Below, in pieces: positions 48,773-61,857 of a DNA stretch of 64,000 nt. The translations under genes and the position numbers were made by a program. This DNA is from Nymphaea colorata. Its lineage: Eukaryota > Streptophyta > Magnoliopsida > Nymphaeales > Nymphaeaceae. Under the pieces are notes generated by a model, which searched no databases, was not told the DNA's origin, and saw only the letters and a program-made list of their open reading frames with translations. The stretch's first letter is position 1, and every line of letters starts with the position of its first letter. The DNA lies in contig NW_022204507.1 of NCBI RefSeq assembly GCF_008831285.2, positions 7,254,629 through 7,318,628 on the forward strand. The letters run 5' to 3'.

Positions 48773-49179
48773 TTGTAAAAAGTTGTTTGACATGGTAAAA
48801 TGATTGACAAACACCTGCTTGATTAATTGAAGAAAAATGTTAAATTCATGAGTAATTTCTACGAAAAAAATGAAAACTATCACATTTTGTACATACACTC
48901 TCCCTGGGCCTTTTTTATTAATGTTGATACTTATAAAATCAATGGAAATATTTGAGGAAAGTGACAAAAGATGTGGCCCATGAAAAATTTTCCATTTAAA
49001 GGTATTTTCTTTTTTGTTAGGTTAAAATGGTGTTTTTCATATGTTTTAAAATTTTCTATTATTGGGGCATGTGTCTGTAAGTTATTGTATAAATATAAAT
49101 GGTTACTTGTCACTTTCAGAAGGAAAATGCATCAAACCTAGTCGGTCTCATTAATTATCTGCCCAGTCTAATTTATCTG

Positions 49180-49246
<67 letters not shown>

Positions 49247-49448
49247 AGTGGTGCACAGACTGATGGGTTCGATTCAATGACGGTAAGAAGGTATTCATAC
49301 CCCGCCTCATATATTGCATTATTCGTTCTTTAAAAGAATCTCAGCTTATGCTGATATACCATGAGGGGTTCTCATCAATGACAAATTGTCATTTATTACA
49401 TCATCATGATAGCAACGGTATCAGCTTGGTTTCAAATTGAAATAACAC
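48773..49448 (+). repeat. Dispersed element, copy 2 (pairs with 41727-42359)
   Basis: Direct-orientation partner about 7 kb from copy 1, with the same landmarks in order. The primer-site-like word here is CGGTATCAGCTTGG. It differs from copy 1 mainly by point changes and by its dinucleotide array. Confidence 0.75.
49183..49244. repeat. (TA)n microsatellite inside the dispersed element
   Basis: About 62 bases of uninterrupted alternating TA, at the site of the TG run in the other copy. Confidence 0.95.
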
Positions 49449-51178
49449 CTGGTAATAGGATATATAGCAAAAAATGTACAACTGTTTTGTCTCAATAGAA
49501 ATAAACTCAACAATATTTGCAATTATTTGATGTGTTAAGAATAAAATTCTGATGAAATGGAGGTGCTTTGGGCATCACTCTCTTTCACTGTAGAACATGG
49601 GGAAACAACCTGCTCACAAAATGATAAAGGTTGGGGGCTTTCCCCCCAGAAAGCTGTTACTCCAACCTGCTTCCCAAATGGAGGCACTAATTGGGTCTTG
49701 TTATATATGCACTGTTTGAACATATTTTAAGATAGTATTTAATTAACTTTTTTGTATGTTGCATTTTGAGAAAAAGATGACTTTTAGTTTCTAATACTGT
49801 TCGAGGATTGACAATTCATTCAACCAAATCGGTGATAAATTTCTGCATCTGAACTGGTTGAAATCACAATTGTAGAATCAATTTTTTTGATGGAGTATAA
49901 TACCCAGCACAATGTTTAGGAAGGAGAACGTAAATTAATTCATGCATTATTGCACCACAAACTACAGATAAATGACATGTCTATGATAAACATGAAAATA
50001 AGTAACCAACACAGAGAGCTCAAAATTTTGAGACCCACTTTGTAAGCTTAATTCATTTCCTCCTTTCCTACCCACGTACAGATCCACATTCTACAAGTAA
50101 CTCAGTTGTTTTCTAATGCACTACTGTCATTTAAAACATCTCATATTTCATCCTTTCATTTTATTGATTTTTTCAAAGCTATTTTTTGTAGAATGTTGCA
50201 TTCTTGGATACATGTTCTATGTGGACATCACGTTCTTGTTGCAGTAATGCAAGGCGTATGTATGTCTAGATTTGATTGCTGCATTTAAAGATCATTTCAT
50301 ATCTTCAAATGTTATGGATGGAACATGGTTTTATTTTTTATTTTTTCACAATCCTACTTGGAAAGTTGCAATGAGAAGGATAGCACGTAACATGAAAAAA
50401 CAAAAAAAAAAATTACATCAAGCAAGCAAAAAGTCATGTGGAACCATCTGTTGAGTGCTTCGAGTAATATTTATTTCAAAAACATTATTGCATAAGTTAA
50501 TGTACAATATTGTTAGAAAAAAATTAAAGATGATGTGAACCTAAACTTTTGAGACCAATTTGTTTTTTAATGATGGCAAATTTTTTATTGAAGACATAGC
50601 ACACGGAAATAATTTTTCAAACATCCATAATTTTTATACTATTAAGCATCATTACAAACTATATTGACAACAAACCACTATTATTTAGAAGATACACTGA
50701 ACAAGTCAACCGAGTCAAATCTTAGAATAAAAGGCATAAAATTTTCATGATTCTAGTCTTTAAAATTCTGGTACATCATTGACCGGTTTTGGCATAACAA
50801 GGCCATTTCAGGAATCCTCCAGTGACATTGCCAGCCCTTTGATTTGCAATCACCTGAAAAGGGAAGTTGGGGATGAGAAGTTTGGAAAGTTTCCAAAACA
50901 ATGCATACTATTAACTTATTCCAGCTTATGTTAAGTAATTTGAAAGTGTTGTCTCACTTCTACATGAAACTGATAGATTCAATATATGGTTTCAAGAACA
51001 AATATTCACACCAAAACATGTAACAATGAAAAGTACAACATTCATGAATATGAGAGATTGTTTTGTCTGCCGCTTCATGTTTGTAATGAGCATATGCTGG
51101 ATGTGGTCTTTTCATTGCCAAATATTACATATGCATATGCATGAGATAACAAATAGGTACGAAGTAACAAATAAGTAG
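49449..51178. other. Intergenic stretch, one possible exon, no gene recognised
   Basis: AT-rich. Apart from the exon-like segment at 50776-50853, nothing could be supported. Confidence 0.45.
50776..50853 (-). CDS. Possible short terminal exon, unrecognised
   Basis: On the minus strand the acceptor CCCTTTTCAG|GTGATTG opens 25 codons, VIANQRAGNVTGGFLKWPCY then AKTGQ and TGA. The base composition is richer than the surroundings. No partner exon or family was identified, and chance is quite possible. Confidence 0.2.
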   Translation of the reverse strand: MIANQRAGNVTGGFLKWPCYAKTGQ

Positions 51179-51467
51179 GAGATAATGTTTATGAGAAAAC
51201 AAAACATTTATGAGATAATGGATGGACCGATGGATATATGAGGCAACACTAAACATATATGAGTTGATGTTTATGAGATAATAAAACATATGCAAGATAA
51301 TAAGATAATAGATGGATGTATGAGATAATACTGAACATAAATATGAGATAATGCTTTTAAGAAAATAAAATACTTATAAGATAATGAGATAATGCTAAAC
51401 CTAAGTATGAGATAATGTTTATGAAATAAAAAAATATTTGTGAGATAATGAGATAACGTTATGAGCA
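51179..51467. repeat. GAGATAAT minisatellite
   Basis: GAGATAATG and variants recur. Longer units start at 51179, 51261, 51345 and 51409, with spacings of 82, 84 and 64. Each contains TTTATGAGA, a run like ATAAAACAT and a second GATAATG. Related single words lie upstream from about 51141. Confidence 0.8.
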
Positions 51468-52339
51468 GGGCAAAAAAACAAAAAAGCTTTTTTTACTACT
51501 TAAAGGAGTATATTCGCCATAACGATATATATATATACACCGATAAATTTTATCCTTACCGAATCCTCAAATTTTATTTTTGTGGTTTTATTTTTTCTCC
51601 CTACAAAGAGTTTTTTTTTTTTATTAATCATGGGCATGTTTTGTCATTATTAAAAAGGCTTACAAAATTGCATAGACAGGTAACCAGTTTTGCATGAATG
51701 TTAGTATCCATGCATGCAATAGTTAACATCTATCTGAAATTTTTGCAATTATATTTTAGTTTCACTTATTAATTAATTGTGGGTATAATGTATGCTGCTA
51801 TTATGTTTGTCTAAATTTAGTTGGTCCTTTAGAAAATCTAGTAGGGTCTTAGGAGGGAGAAGCTCTCCTAGGGTTTTTCAGGGCTCCTTTCATAGGGTCT
51901 TTCATTTCTCTCTCTCCCCTATCTATGCTTCTGGGAGACGATGCAACAACTGTGAGAAAGCAAGGCCCCCACCTCGGATGATGATCCCAGAGATGACAGT
52001 GGAGAAAATGAGGTGGTCCTCGATCCAGCAGACCGACAAGGAGGATGTGCTCGAATTTGTGTGGAATGAACGGAAGTCGATCCCTTCACAAAGGTTCAAC
52101 TGCAGATAGGATATGCTCGAATTTGTCTGGAGATACTACATTCCTTCACGTTCTGTCCAATGGTGGAGTTGGAGTGTGGCAATTATGATGATGTCCCATC
52201 ACAATGAGTTGAACGAAAAGCACAAATAAAATTTTGCTCAAGATGGAAGACAACGTCTCATTTAATGCAGGACCATAATGTAGTAGACACTCTCCAACCA
52301 CATCAAGATCCCCGATGGTTCAAGGTTGAAAGCATCTCA
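51468..52339. other. Stretch upstream of the LINE remnant
   Basis: Includes a plus-strand frame (51792-52109) with SSPRVFQGSFHRVFHFSLSP, possibly degraded 5' region of the LINE, but not recognisable as LINE ORF1 or endonuclease. Confidence 0.4.
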
Positions 52340-54620
52340 CCATCTCCAAAAGAGGTTACCAAAGTAGACAAACTCCTAATGCTTCCAATATCACAGAGTT
52401 TCAGCTCAATGCAGTGTGCAATAGCATTTACAAGATCATTTCAAAAGTCATGGCAGCTAGAATGGAAAAGATCCTGATTAGAACTGTCAATCAAGATCAA
52501 GGAGCATTTCTGCCTAACAAACATATTCATGAATTGGTTTGGATGCTACTAGATGGTTAATAGCTTAGCTAACCATAACTGCCAATCAATGCTTCTGAAC
52601 CTTGATATGTCAAAGGTGTAGGACAAAGTTAAATGAAACTTCATTAGGAAATCCCTACACCACCTTGGTTTTTGTGATAATTGGGTTTCCAAGGTAATGA
52701 TTTTGAAGAAACAAACACATATGCACTCATTATTAAAGGAATAAATGAAGTTTTTTTTTTATAGTGGGGGGATTAATCAGGGAGATCCCCTCTCCTTCTA
52801 TCTTTTCACAGTTGTGGTTCAATTTTTTTTTGTGCGTAGGCTTGAATCGTCGGTTCTCATAAGGAAAATCAAACTTCTTAAATTCAGAGGGGTCTAGTCA
52901 AATATTCTAGGTATCTATCATGCAGATGCAATGATTTTTTGAAGGGATTAAAATAGAATGTGAGAAGTTAGACATATCCTTAGAGAATTTGAAAGTGAAG
53001 TTGGAATGCTCTTGAATAACCAGAAATCTACATTCATCCTGTTTTATGTTAATGAAAGTGGAGTTTAGTTTACTTCCAAGACCCTCAGTTGAGAGTTGAC
53101 TCTCTCCATGCCTCTCTCTATTCTTGAAGAAAATGAACCCTAAAAGTTTGTGTCTGTCTTGTTGAGAAAGTGGAGAAAAGCAGTATGAAAAAAAAAATCT
53201 TCTCTCATACTCTGATATACTATATTTAATTGTTATGTTTTGAATCAGATCGTCAACTACTAGATGATAGCTTTCTGACTGCCCAGGTCTGTTATGGTAA
53301 GGTTGAAAGATTGCACTGTCATTTTCTTTATGCTGACATTAAGAACAAAAAAAAAGCACCTCATGAGATAAAAGACCTATGTTACCCTATAGAGGAAGGC
53401 AGTGTTTCAGTTTGAAATTTACATTTCCTAAACAAAGCACGCATGATCTTTTTGCTCTTCTAGGCAAGAACAACAAGCTTGTTGTGGGCATTGTTTGTGC
53501 AAAACAAATATTTAAAGACAGACAGTATGTTGATGTGTCATGTAAAGTCCCAGTGTTCCTGATCATGGAAAAGCATCTTGTGGGGTTGGAATGACATTAA
53601 TCATCTGATTCAACGGATGGTGGATAATAGCAAGACCACCCATTTATCGTCAAAGAGTTGGGATTGGGCATAGTAGAATACCTTCTTTATAGTAAAAACT
53701 TTCTCTTTTGCAACTTGATCCTAGAGACTCCATTGATGAGATGAACAGTATTCACAAACAAGAGACTAGTCAAAGTTGAACTCACGTTGGATTTCATGTC
53801 ATTCAGCATACTAGTTTCCTTTATGACAAGAACATCTTGGTGATGGGAGACAAAATAGTAGCAACGGTTCACCACCTAAGGCATTAGACAAAAGTAAACT
53901 TATAATGTGAAAGAATGTTGCCATTTCTAGAGCTAAATGGTGCACCTTTTTTGGCTACGGAGGTATATATAATGACTTATGATAGAACACAAAGAGTTGG
54001 CTATGCCTTAGCCAACCAATGTGCGATCTATGATAGACAAATTGAAACAGTAGATCATGTCTTTATCCACTATTGATGTGCAAAGAAATGGTGAATGTAC
54101 TTGGGCATAAGTTTGATGTAAACATCCCAAATTGAAAAAGTGCCCAAGAGGCAACCCATTGGTGGTGGAAGAGATCTCTAGAGTAAAATGGTCTTAGCTT
54201 GTCTAGCATCTTAGTCTACCTATGACCTTTGGGCATATTTAAGAAGTTAAGAAACAACATATTTTGTGATACTGATGCTAACATCAATTGGAAGTATCAC
54301 GAATGTCATTAGCAGATCGTCATGGTTTTGGTAGCATATGGAAGAGGCGTATTGTTGGATGACTTTATCCATAAGCCTATACCTCTGGCCTTATTAGAGG
54401 TATTGGCATTTATTATGCAATCAGCAAATGGGATATGGTTTGTCCTTGTTGAATGCACATAGCATGAGATTTTCCTTTCTTCGAGGCAACACCTCCTTAG
54501 ATACGTTGCACTTGGAAAATCCCCCGGGTGCCAAACCTAGGTAAGTAGGGAACCGTTTTACACTGTTTGGTAACCAATTTGGTCTCTTTTATGTGTGTCC
54601 CTCTCTATTCCTATGTCTTT
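52340..54620 (+). mobile_element. Decayed L1-type LINE, RT and C-terminal region
   Basis: Plus-strand fragments follow the order of plant L1 ORF2. NITEFQLNAVCNSIYKIISK and VMAARMEKIL, NQDQGAFLPNKHI (52340-52540) match the RT fingers (family RPISLCNxxYKxISKxxAxR...QxAFxxGRxI). INQGDPLSFYLFTVVV (about 52770-52830) is RT block 4, and HADAMIF near 52920 stands for the FADD catalytic box. LREFESEVGMLLNNQKSTF follows. Near 54026, IYDRQIETVDHVFIHY plus CAKKW and ATHWWWKRSL resembles the zf-RVT domain. Stops and frameshifts are abundant, and the endonuclease was not recognised, as in a 5'-truncated copy. No poly-A tail or target duplication was defined; the 3' end is approximate. Confidence 0.85.
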
Positions 54621-55959
54621 ATTTTTGTTATCAATCAAAGGGTTACATTGGAATTGGCCCTTAAGTGAAGAAGTTGGAAAGTGTTCATAACAATTGGCAT
54701 GCTCAAAAATATAAGATAGACTCAGTTGCAAAACAATAAAAAGACTTAGATAATGATTAATGAACATTGACCCCTACTCAACCTCATTAACCTAGGACAA
54801 AAGGATAACGCTCTTTCCCTTCCCATTCCATGAGTTAGAAGTCATGCCACCTTAACCAATTGAGTAGCTCGGACCATATCATGGCTGGGCCAAATAATCC
54901 ATTCATTGTTGGCTATGAACATGTTCTCAAAACATATAAAAGCTTCACAGACAGACCCAAGCTTGGGAATTTTCTTTAACAATTAACAAAAATCAAGGGG
55001 GGATACAAAAATTATTTCCTCATGAACTCAAGTTTTAAATGGAAAAGTCTACTGCAAACCCACATTTAAAATTTCAAATAAATAGACAAAATGGAATAAA
55101 TTTTCAAACCTAAGAACCTTATTTTTTAACATAAAAAATTTTTGTTTCCAATTTTTGTATAAATGGGGCCGGAAAATGGGGCCATGCTCTGCCATCTATT
55201 GTTTGCGAGTCCTCCTATGACTCTAACCACTAGCGAGGTCACCAACAGCACTCTGCTGGTCAAACCCATGGCTTTTTCTCACTCGATTTGTCCTCATTCT
55301 AAGGCTTTCAACATGTGAAAACCCATGGCTTTTTCTCACTCGATTTGTCCTCATTCTAAGGCTTTCAACATTCACATGTTGAATCTTAGCCGAACAAAGA
55401 CTTTCTCCCTCTTATGTAAGGGATAGCAAGGGAGGCTACACAAGTGCAACACCCTTATTGATTCTCTTTCTTTTCCTTTTAATATCTATTATAGGTTTAA
55501 AGAACCTTGCTACAGAGTCACAATATAGGAGGTAAATGAGAGAGACATAACCAAATATTAACTTACACGGTTTCAGCCTAAGTATGTCTTAAGTCTACAA
55601 TACATCTTCACTAACTAGTCTTCCAACTTTGGATAAATAGTGAGTGGTATAACTCTTATTTTGTGTGAGTCTAAGTTTACAAAAATGTACAGTAAGCCCA
55701 TTTAGCTTTTGATAATTTTTTTTTTCCTTATAAGATATGTGATCCAACATTTTCCTTTTAGATTTGATATGATTTCTAATTTTAAAAGCACAAACTTCTT
55801 TTTATTTTATACAAGTTTATCAATAAATTTGTCACTCTTCTCTCTATTTTATATATTTTTTTTTGCCTCCCACGGGTTAAGTTTGCCACCGTCACTCACT
55901 CCCTTTTCCTAATTGTCTGTAATTTTTCTTTCGTCTGTTCTCTAGTGTCCCCTTGTAAG
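54621..55959. other. Intergenic stretch between LINE and Copia remnants
   Basis: AT-rich, with a 57-bp tandem duplication at 55263. May include the 3' LTR of the outer Copia element near its end, but no copy is available for comparison inside the window. Confidence 0.45.
55263..55376. repeat. 57-bp tandem duplication
   Basis: AACCCATGGCTTTTTCTCAC and the next 37 bases occur twice in a row with essentially no differences, so the duplication is recent. Confidence 0.95.
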
Positions 55960-57760
55960 CTAATCTCCTTGACATGCATCTTGTTGACTAGCATAACAAA
56001 TTGCGGCCCTAAGATATCTACTGCTTGTTTCTTTGAGTTTATAAGCTAAATTTCTATTTCTCCTTGTGCAACTCTTCATCTCACAAAGCGACCATCTACT
56101 TGTAAGTTGCATAAAGATTATTAGACTATATGAATGACCTACCATGCTTAATACTAAGTTCATGTGAACACTATTTGATCGATAATGAATATGAAAGCCT
56201 TGCAGCAATGGCCTTGTGTTCTACATCCATCCTCAACTTGGCCATTGTTAGTAGTTTTGTAGTCCTCTGTGATACCTGGATAGGCAAGATATTCTTGAGC
56301 TGATCTTGAGTCATTAAGGCAGTTTGCGCAATTGGGTTTAGGGAACATAAGCAGTTTAACAGTCTCCTATATAAAATATTCCCTTAAGATATATTATGAT
56401 CCGTTTAACATGTCTTAGTGATCTAGAGTAGGTGTTTATAAGAACTGATGAGTTTTTATTCAATACATCTGTCACATTTAGCCCACTGAACAAAATGTAT
56501 TTTAAAGCTCCAGCTATACTCTTGTATGAAGTAGCATATGAAACTATTTTCCTTTGATGTGTGGATAATTTTCACATTAGCTGCAGCAACGTTGTTGACT
56601 AAATTTACTTGAAGTCGAATGTTTGTGAGAAATCTGTATATATTTCCTATGGAACAACACCATTCAATCATTTTCATAAAGTATTTCAAAATCTAAAAAG
56701 AAATTTAGAGTGCTCAGATCTTTGATAGAAAATTCTTGAGAAAAGCTTTTAATAAGATTTGCATAAAGTACTTTCCTGCCTACAAAGAAGTTTAAAGTTC
56801 CCAAATCTTTTATGGAAAATTATTGAGAAAAACTTTTAATAGGATTTGCTATAGCCTTCTTACTAGTAGATAATACCACATAAATTAATACTAGTAATTT
56901 TTGTAGTTCTTAACAACAAATAAGTAAAAAAGAGTTAGCATTAGAATCATCAAAGCCAAGATTGAATAAACAATCTTTGAGTCTATAAAACCACACACAA
57001 GGTGCACGTGTTAAGCCATTTAAGGCTTTGTTGTGATTAAACAATTAGTTGAAGGTGAGTTGGGGCTTTCGCCATCATGAGAAGATAATATAGGATGCCA
57101 TTGTTTGGACACAAGTGTAGTTATAGAGGAAATAAGCAAGACAAGTAAGTTGTTGGGTAGGTTGCAAATTTCTATTGCCCAAGGATATGTCACAAATTTT
57201 CTAAACATTTATTGTAGGCTTTGTATTACAATAGAGAAGGTTTGCCTCATTAAACATAAAATGTCTCACAAAAAATATATTATATGTCATAAGATTGTAA
57301 TAGACAAATTACTTTTCTTTCCAATTAATACATAAGGGTAATATTTGGTTTTAAGCTTACAACAACACATTTCACCAAGATATGAAAAGTGTTTATAGCT
57401 TAATGCTTTCCAATGATCAATAGCAAGCTTCTTACCAAAAAAATATTCATATGATGGCTGGTTTCCTTGATTTTTGTTAGGTAACACTTTTGTAATATTG
57501 TGTCATATCTGAAGCTGTATAAGAATGAGGGCAAGATATCCATTTTTCGATTTTCCCTTTTATCCAAAAAAATTTAAAGATCTATGTTAACAAACTCACC
57601 ACCACCATCACTATTTGATTTTTCATCCAATATGTTTCACTTTGAAATAAGTCAAAATTTGACTTTTGATTACTAAATAGGAAATTTTAATTGAATTACT
57701 GAACAAATATTGAAGAGGAGCAAATAATACATGTTTTTTTTATTATTTTAATTGTAACTA
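55960..57760 (-). mobile_element. Outer Copia element, 3' half (integrase end, RT, RNase H)
   Basis: Reading down the minus strand from 57760: SDGGGEFVNIDL (integrase catalytic core, pattern SDNGGEF), then PSYEYFFGKKLAIDHWKALS (integrase C-terminal part, pattern TPYEAWFGKKPSVSHLRVFG). Next come KALNGLTRAPCVWFYRLKDC near 57030 (RT, pattern KALYGLKQAPRAWF), FSIKDLGTLNFFVG near 56800, NCANCLNDSRSAQEYLAYPG near 56337 (RNase H, pattern DWAGCPDDRRSTSGYCVYLG) and RFVR..VAQGEIEI near 56090. Many stops and frameshifts. Its upstream part resumes at 62191, across an inserted second Copia element. Confidence 0.85.
56700..56865. repeat. 87-bp tandem duplication inside the Copia RT
   Basis: Two adjacent units start GAAATTTAGAG (56700) and GAAGTTTAAAG (56787). 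On the minus strand both encode versions of IKSFSQEFSIKDLGTLNFF. 87 bases is 29 codons, so the frame is kept. The units have diverged considerably. Confidence 0.75.
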
Positions 57761-57948
57761 TAAAATCAGAATCGCTATTGTGAAAAATTGGGCACAAGTA
57801 AAACAAAGCTAAATAAGTAGTAGAGAATAACAGACAAGGCACTTTACAATTGAAACAAATCATATAGCAATGTTATTATCTTAATTGAAAACTTCTACAC
57901 AATAGCTTACCACTAGTTGGTGCTTTAATAGACATCAGCTGATAAACA
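57761..57948 (-). repeat. 3' LTR of the inner Copia element
   Basis: Matches 61858-62190 at both ends. Plus-strand words in order: TAAAATCAGAATC, GCACAAGTAAAACAAAG, TATCTTAATTGAAAA and ACAATAGCTTACCACTA, then ATCAGCTGATAAACA. It is about 145 bases shorter than its partner, through a difference in the middle. Confidence 0.7.
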
Positions 57949-60900
57949 TACAATTATTAAGCTTATCATTATGTCATACTACTCTAACACTTCCCTTATC
58001 ATGGTAGAACTGAATTTTGCCAATGGCTTTTATAAATATGTCAGCTACCTAATTTTTTTTTACATGAACATGGTTTTTGGCACACAAACCTGTAAGCTTA
58101 TGTGTCAAATGACAATCAATCACTATACCTTTTGTACATTGATGAACACTAGATTTCTGGAGGTGAGAGTAGCTTGTTTATCACAATACGTATGAACTGA
58201 TGAGCTTGAATATATTTTTAGAACGAGACTACTTTGCAACATGCATCAACCATGAAATGATATTTGACGTCAACCAAAGTTCTTGACACAATCAACTGTT
58301 TCTTTGTTTTCCAAGATATAATACTGCCACCTAAGAATAAATCACATAAACTTTTATCTAGAATTCATTTATGCTTGGCATGAAAACGCCTTAACTGGGA
58401 CAATCTTTTACGTGTATAACCACCTTTAGAGCAGCTTCCCAATTATTGTTGCAACGTTTTTCCATATAACTATTGTTAGCATGTCAGACCATGTAATTGT
58501 TACGTTGCTTAGTTTCTTTAATAATCTCATACTTTGTATCGTCTATGATGTATTCTCAATCATTTTTAGGCAGATGTATGTGTTCTTCCATTGGTGTATC
58601 AACAAACTTTGCATCTATATGACAAGGGTTTTCAGTAATATCGAGAGCATACTTCCTTTGTGCTAAATAAATTCCCTATTTTCTTCTTGCAAGTTCAAGA
58701 CCTGAGAAAAATTTCAGTTTTCCCAAATCTTTCATATGCAGAAACTTAAGTAATTCTTGAAATAGTTGATCTCTTCATCCTTATTTCTTACAATGATAAA
58801 GTCATCTACGTGGACCAAGACAATAATAAAACTTTCACCTTTGGGTAGTGTGAATAGCAAGTAATTAACCTTTGATTATAGAAACCAATAGCTTGTAAGC
58901 ACACTAGAGGAACTTGATAAACCAGTTTTGGGAAGCCTATTAGAGTCTATAGGATAATTTGTTCAATTCACAACTTCTATTTTTCCCTTGTTAGCCATAT
59001 CCTTCAGGTAGAACAACTTCAAGCATGCCAACATGTAATAATGTATTGTAGACATTCATTGATGTGGGCTCCAATTCAATTTTGTGGAAATTGTAAGCAT
59101 CTCACAAACACTAATTTGGTAACTAGTACATATGGTTCGTTATAGTTCAGCCCCTCTATTTGCCCATATCATTTTAACAGTTCCATCTAATCTAAACTTC
59201 ATCTTATATACCCACTTTCAACCAACTGATCGAACACTAGGTGGACAATTTGTAAGAGTCCATGTTCTCATGTCCTCCAATGCTTTAGCTTAAGATATCA
59301 TCAATTAATGCTAGAACTTGTGCTTTACTACTTCAAAATATGATCGAGGTTAAGACAAATGTGAAACAATAAGCAGAGATGGTTCATAAGAGAAAACCTT
59401 TGAAAGGATACATAATTGGAAAACAGGATGCATGACCTCTTGTCAATGGCTATTTCCTTGATCATTGTTGTGAGCAATTTGAAGAGGTAGTTGGATGACT
59501 TTGCTTATTATTGCTAATGTCATAAACACTCTGTTTTAGGAACATATTTGTCTTTAAAGTTTGATCAGTAATGGGGGTGGAAGAAAAAAAATTTACGTTA
59601 ATTTATATTGATTGAAAATTAATATTTTCAATAAAACTTCTGTCAGTATTGAAATCATATACATTGTGTTTTTGTTTAAAGCATACCTCCAAAAAATACA
59701 TCTTTTGATCTTTGATCAAATTTTGTTTATGTTTGATGACAGTTTCATAGTAGAGAAAACCAAAAACTTGCAGTGAGTAAAAGCATTTTTTTTTAAAATA
59801 GCATTTGACATAGTATTTTTCCTTTCAATAGTGGAGTTGTTGATCTATCTATAAAACAAATTGTTGTTAGAATACATTTTTCCCAAAATCTCATAGATAA
59901 ATTTATGTGAAATCTTAATGAATGAGCTATATCTTAAATGTATTGTTGTTTCTTTTTCACAACACTATTCTACTGGGGTGTATAGTGACAACTAAGTTCA
60001 TGGATGACACCTTTTTCAGCAAAAAAAATCCTTAAGTTCTTGGTTTCAGAATTCTGTGCCACTACCAGACTTGACTTTTAAGATGTCAACTTTGCGTTGG
60101 ATATTCAAAAACTTGAAAAAAATTCACAGTTTAGATTTGTTTTCATATTTATGCTTTGTAGAAAGTATCAACAATGCACGAATGATCATCTACAATACTA
60201 ATGAAATAGTGTAAGTTAGTTATGGATGAGAAGGAGTTAAGTCCCCATAGGTAAATATGTAAGAGTTCAAGCAGTTTTCATTGATATACAAATAGAAGTG
60301 CAAGGTAATCTTGTTTTTTTAGTAATTGAACAAACATAACAAGTATTTTGATTAGTCTTATATTTTGATCATAAATAGAGAATATTTTGTGTCCTAATAT
60401 CCTACGCTAGCATTCACTACTCAAGCAAAATGAAAAAAAGTGGCCAAACTGACAAATGTTATGCTTTTTCAGGTAACAGAGCCCTTTTCTGACTTCAAAC
60501 CAAGCTAACCATCATTTTAGTTTCCAGGTCATATAAAACACATTTAAGCACATCAAATGAAACAAAAAATTTTGAGGCTTCAACCAGTTTTGTGATAGAA
60601 ATAAAATTGAATTTGAATTGCGGTGCATAATAGACATTATTAAGAACCAGAACGAGGATTAATGATGACATTTCCATGACAAAGAGCATCAGAGCTTCGA
60701 TTAGGATTAATGATGACATTATATGGATGATTGAGACATGATATGGAGCAAATCATGTAATTACTCGCTCTATTATTGATAATCTAAGGGTTTATGGGTC
60801 TATGATATACTAGCTAGACTTGCAAGAGGCATGGTATATCATTTTTCGAACAACTGCAATAGTCAATTGTACTTGTCCGAAGTGATGGAGGGTGTAGCAC

Positions 60901-61842
60901 TTTCCTTGCCACCAAACGAATTTGTTGACAACGTTGAAACAAAGTTTGCAGTGCATTATAAATAATTGTGGAATTTTCATCATATCTCATGTCAGGGTTT
61001 GATTTAGATACATTCACATTTGATGGATGGTTGTGCAACTTGAAGCAATGGTCATGAATATGGCATTTGATACAATATTAAGAACATATCAATTATCATC
61101 GACAAGTATCTTCACCTTTTGGTTCTGGAATCACCCCTTAGAAACTGCACCGCCCATTATTTTTATTGAATTTCAAATTTTTTTTCATTGCCCCCTACAA
61201 AAATACTAGAAGAGAATCATATGAGGCCAACTCATCCTAGTTGGCCTTGAATTTCATGTAGTATGCTGATATAGAAAATGCATCTTCATTAATCTTACTA
61301 ATCACAATCTTAATTGAAATTTGTGTGGTACTTTGGTAAAAACATTCTTCTAAATATAATGTACTTTCACTCTATGGAAGTATGTATAACACTATCTTCT
61401 ATTTTATGAGATAATGAGTTGATGATCTAGAACAAAAGCATACAATTGTAATAAGATCTCAATGGAAAATTTAGAGAAAAAACTTCAAGCATAGGCAATG
61501 AACCATTAATGAATGATATTTTGTTCTTAGTGGCAAGTGCCATTATCATTGGCCATGTCCAAGTGCCATAGCTATTACCACTGAGATGCTAATTCACCAA
61601 CAAATCTCATGGGTTGTCCAAATGATGCATCAAATAAGGGATGTCAAATGTTGATGTCAGACAAAGTATTTGAACTGGAGGTGATTGAGTTTTTCTAGTA
61701 AGTGAATTCATATTTGCATTTGTTTTTGCCATATGTTGACCAAGATGAAAGTGCAAGCAGGGATGACCAGATGATGATCAGTAAATAACCACATAGCGGT
61801 CAGTAAGAGACCAAGATCATGATCAAAGAAAAAGTGCTTAGA

Positions 61843-61855
61843 GATCTGATACAAT
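61843..61855 (-). other. Primer-site-like sequence of the inner Copia element
   Basis: The minus strand reads ATTGTATCAGATC two bases after the LTR end, resembling TGGTATCAGAGC with two changes. It marks the 5' end and fixes the orientation. Confidence 0.6.
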
Positions 61856-61857
61856 AA

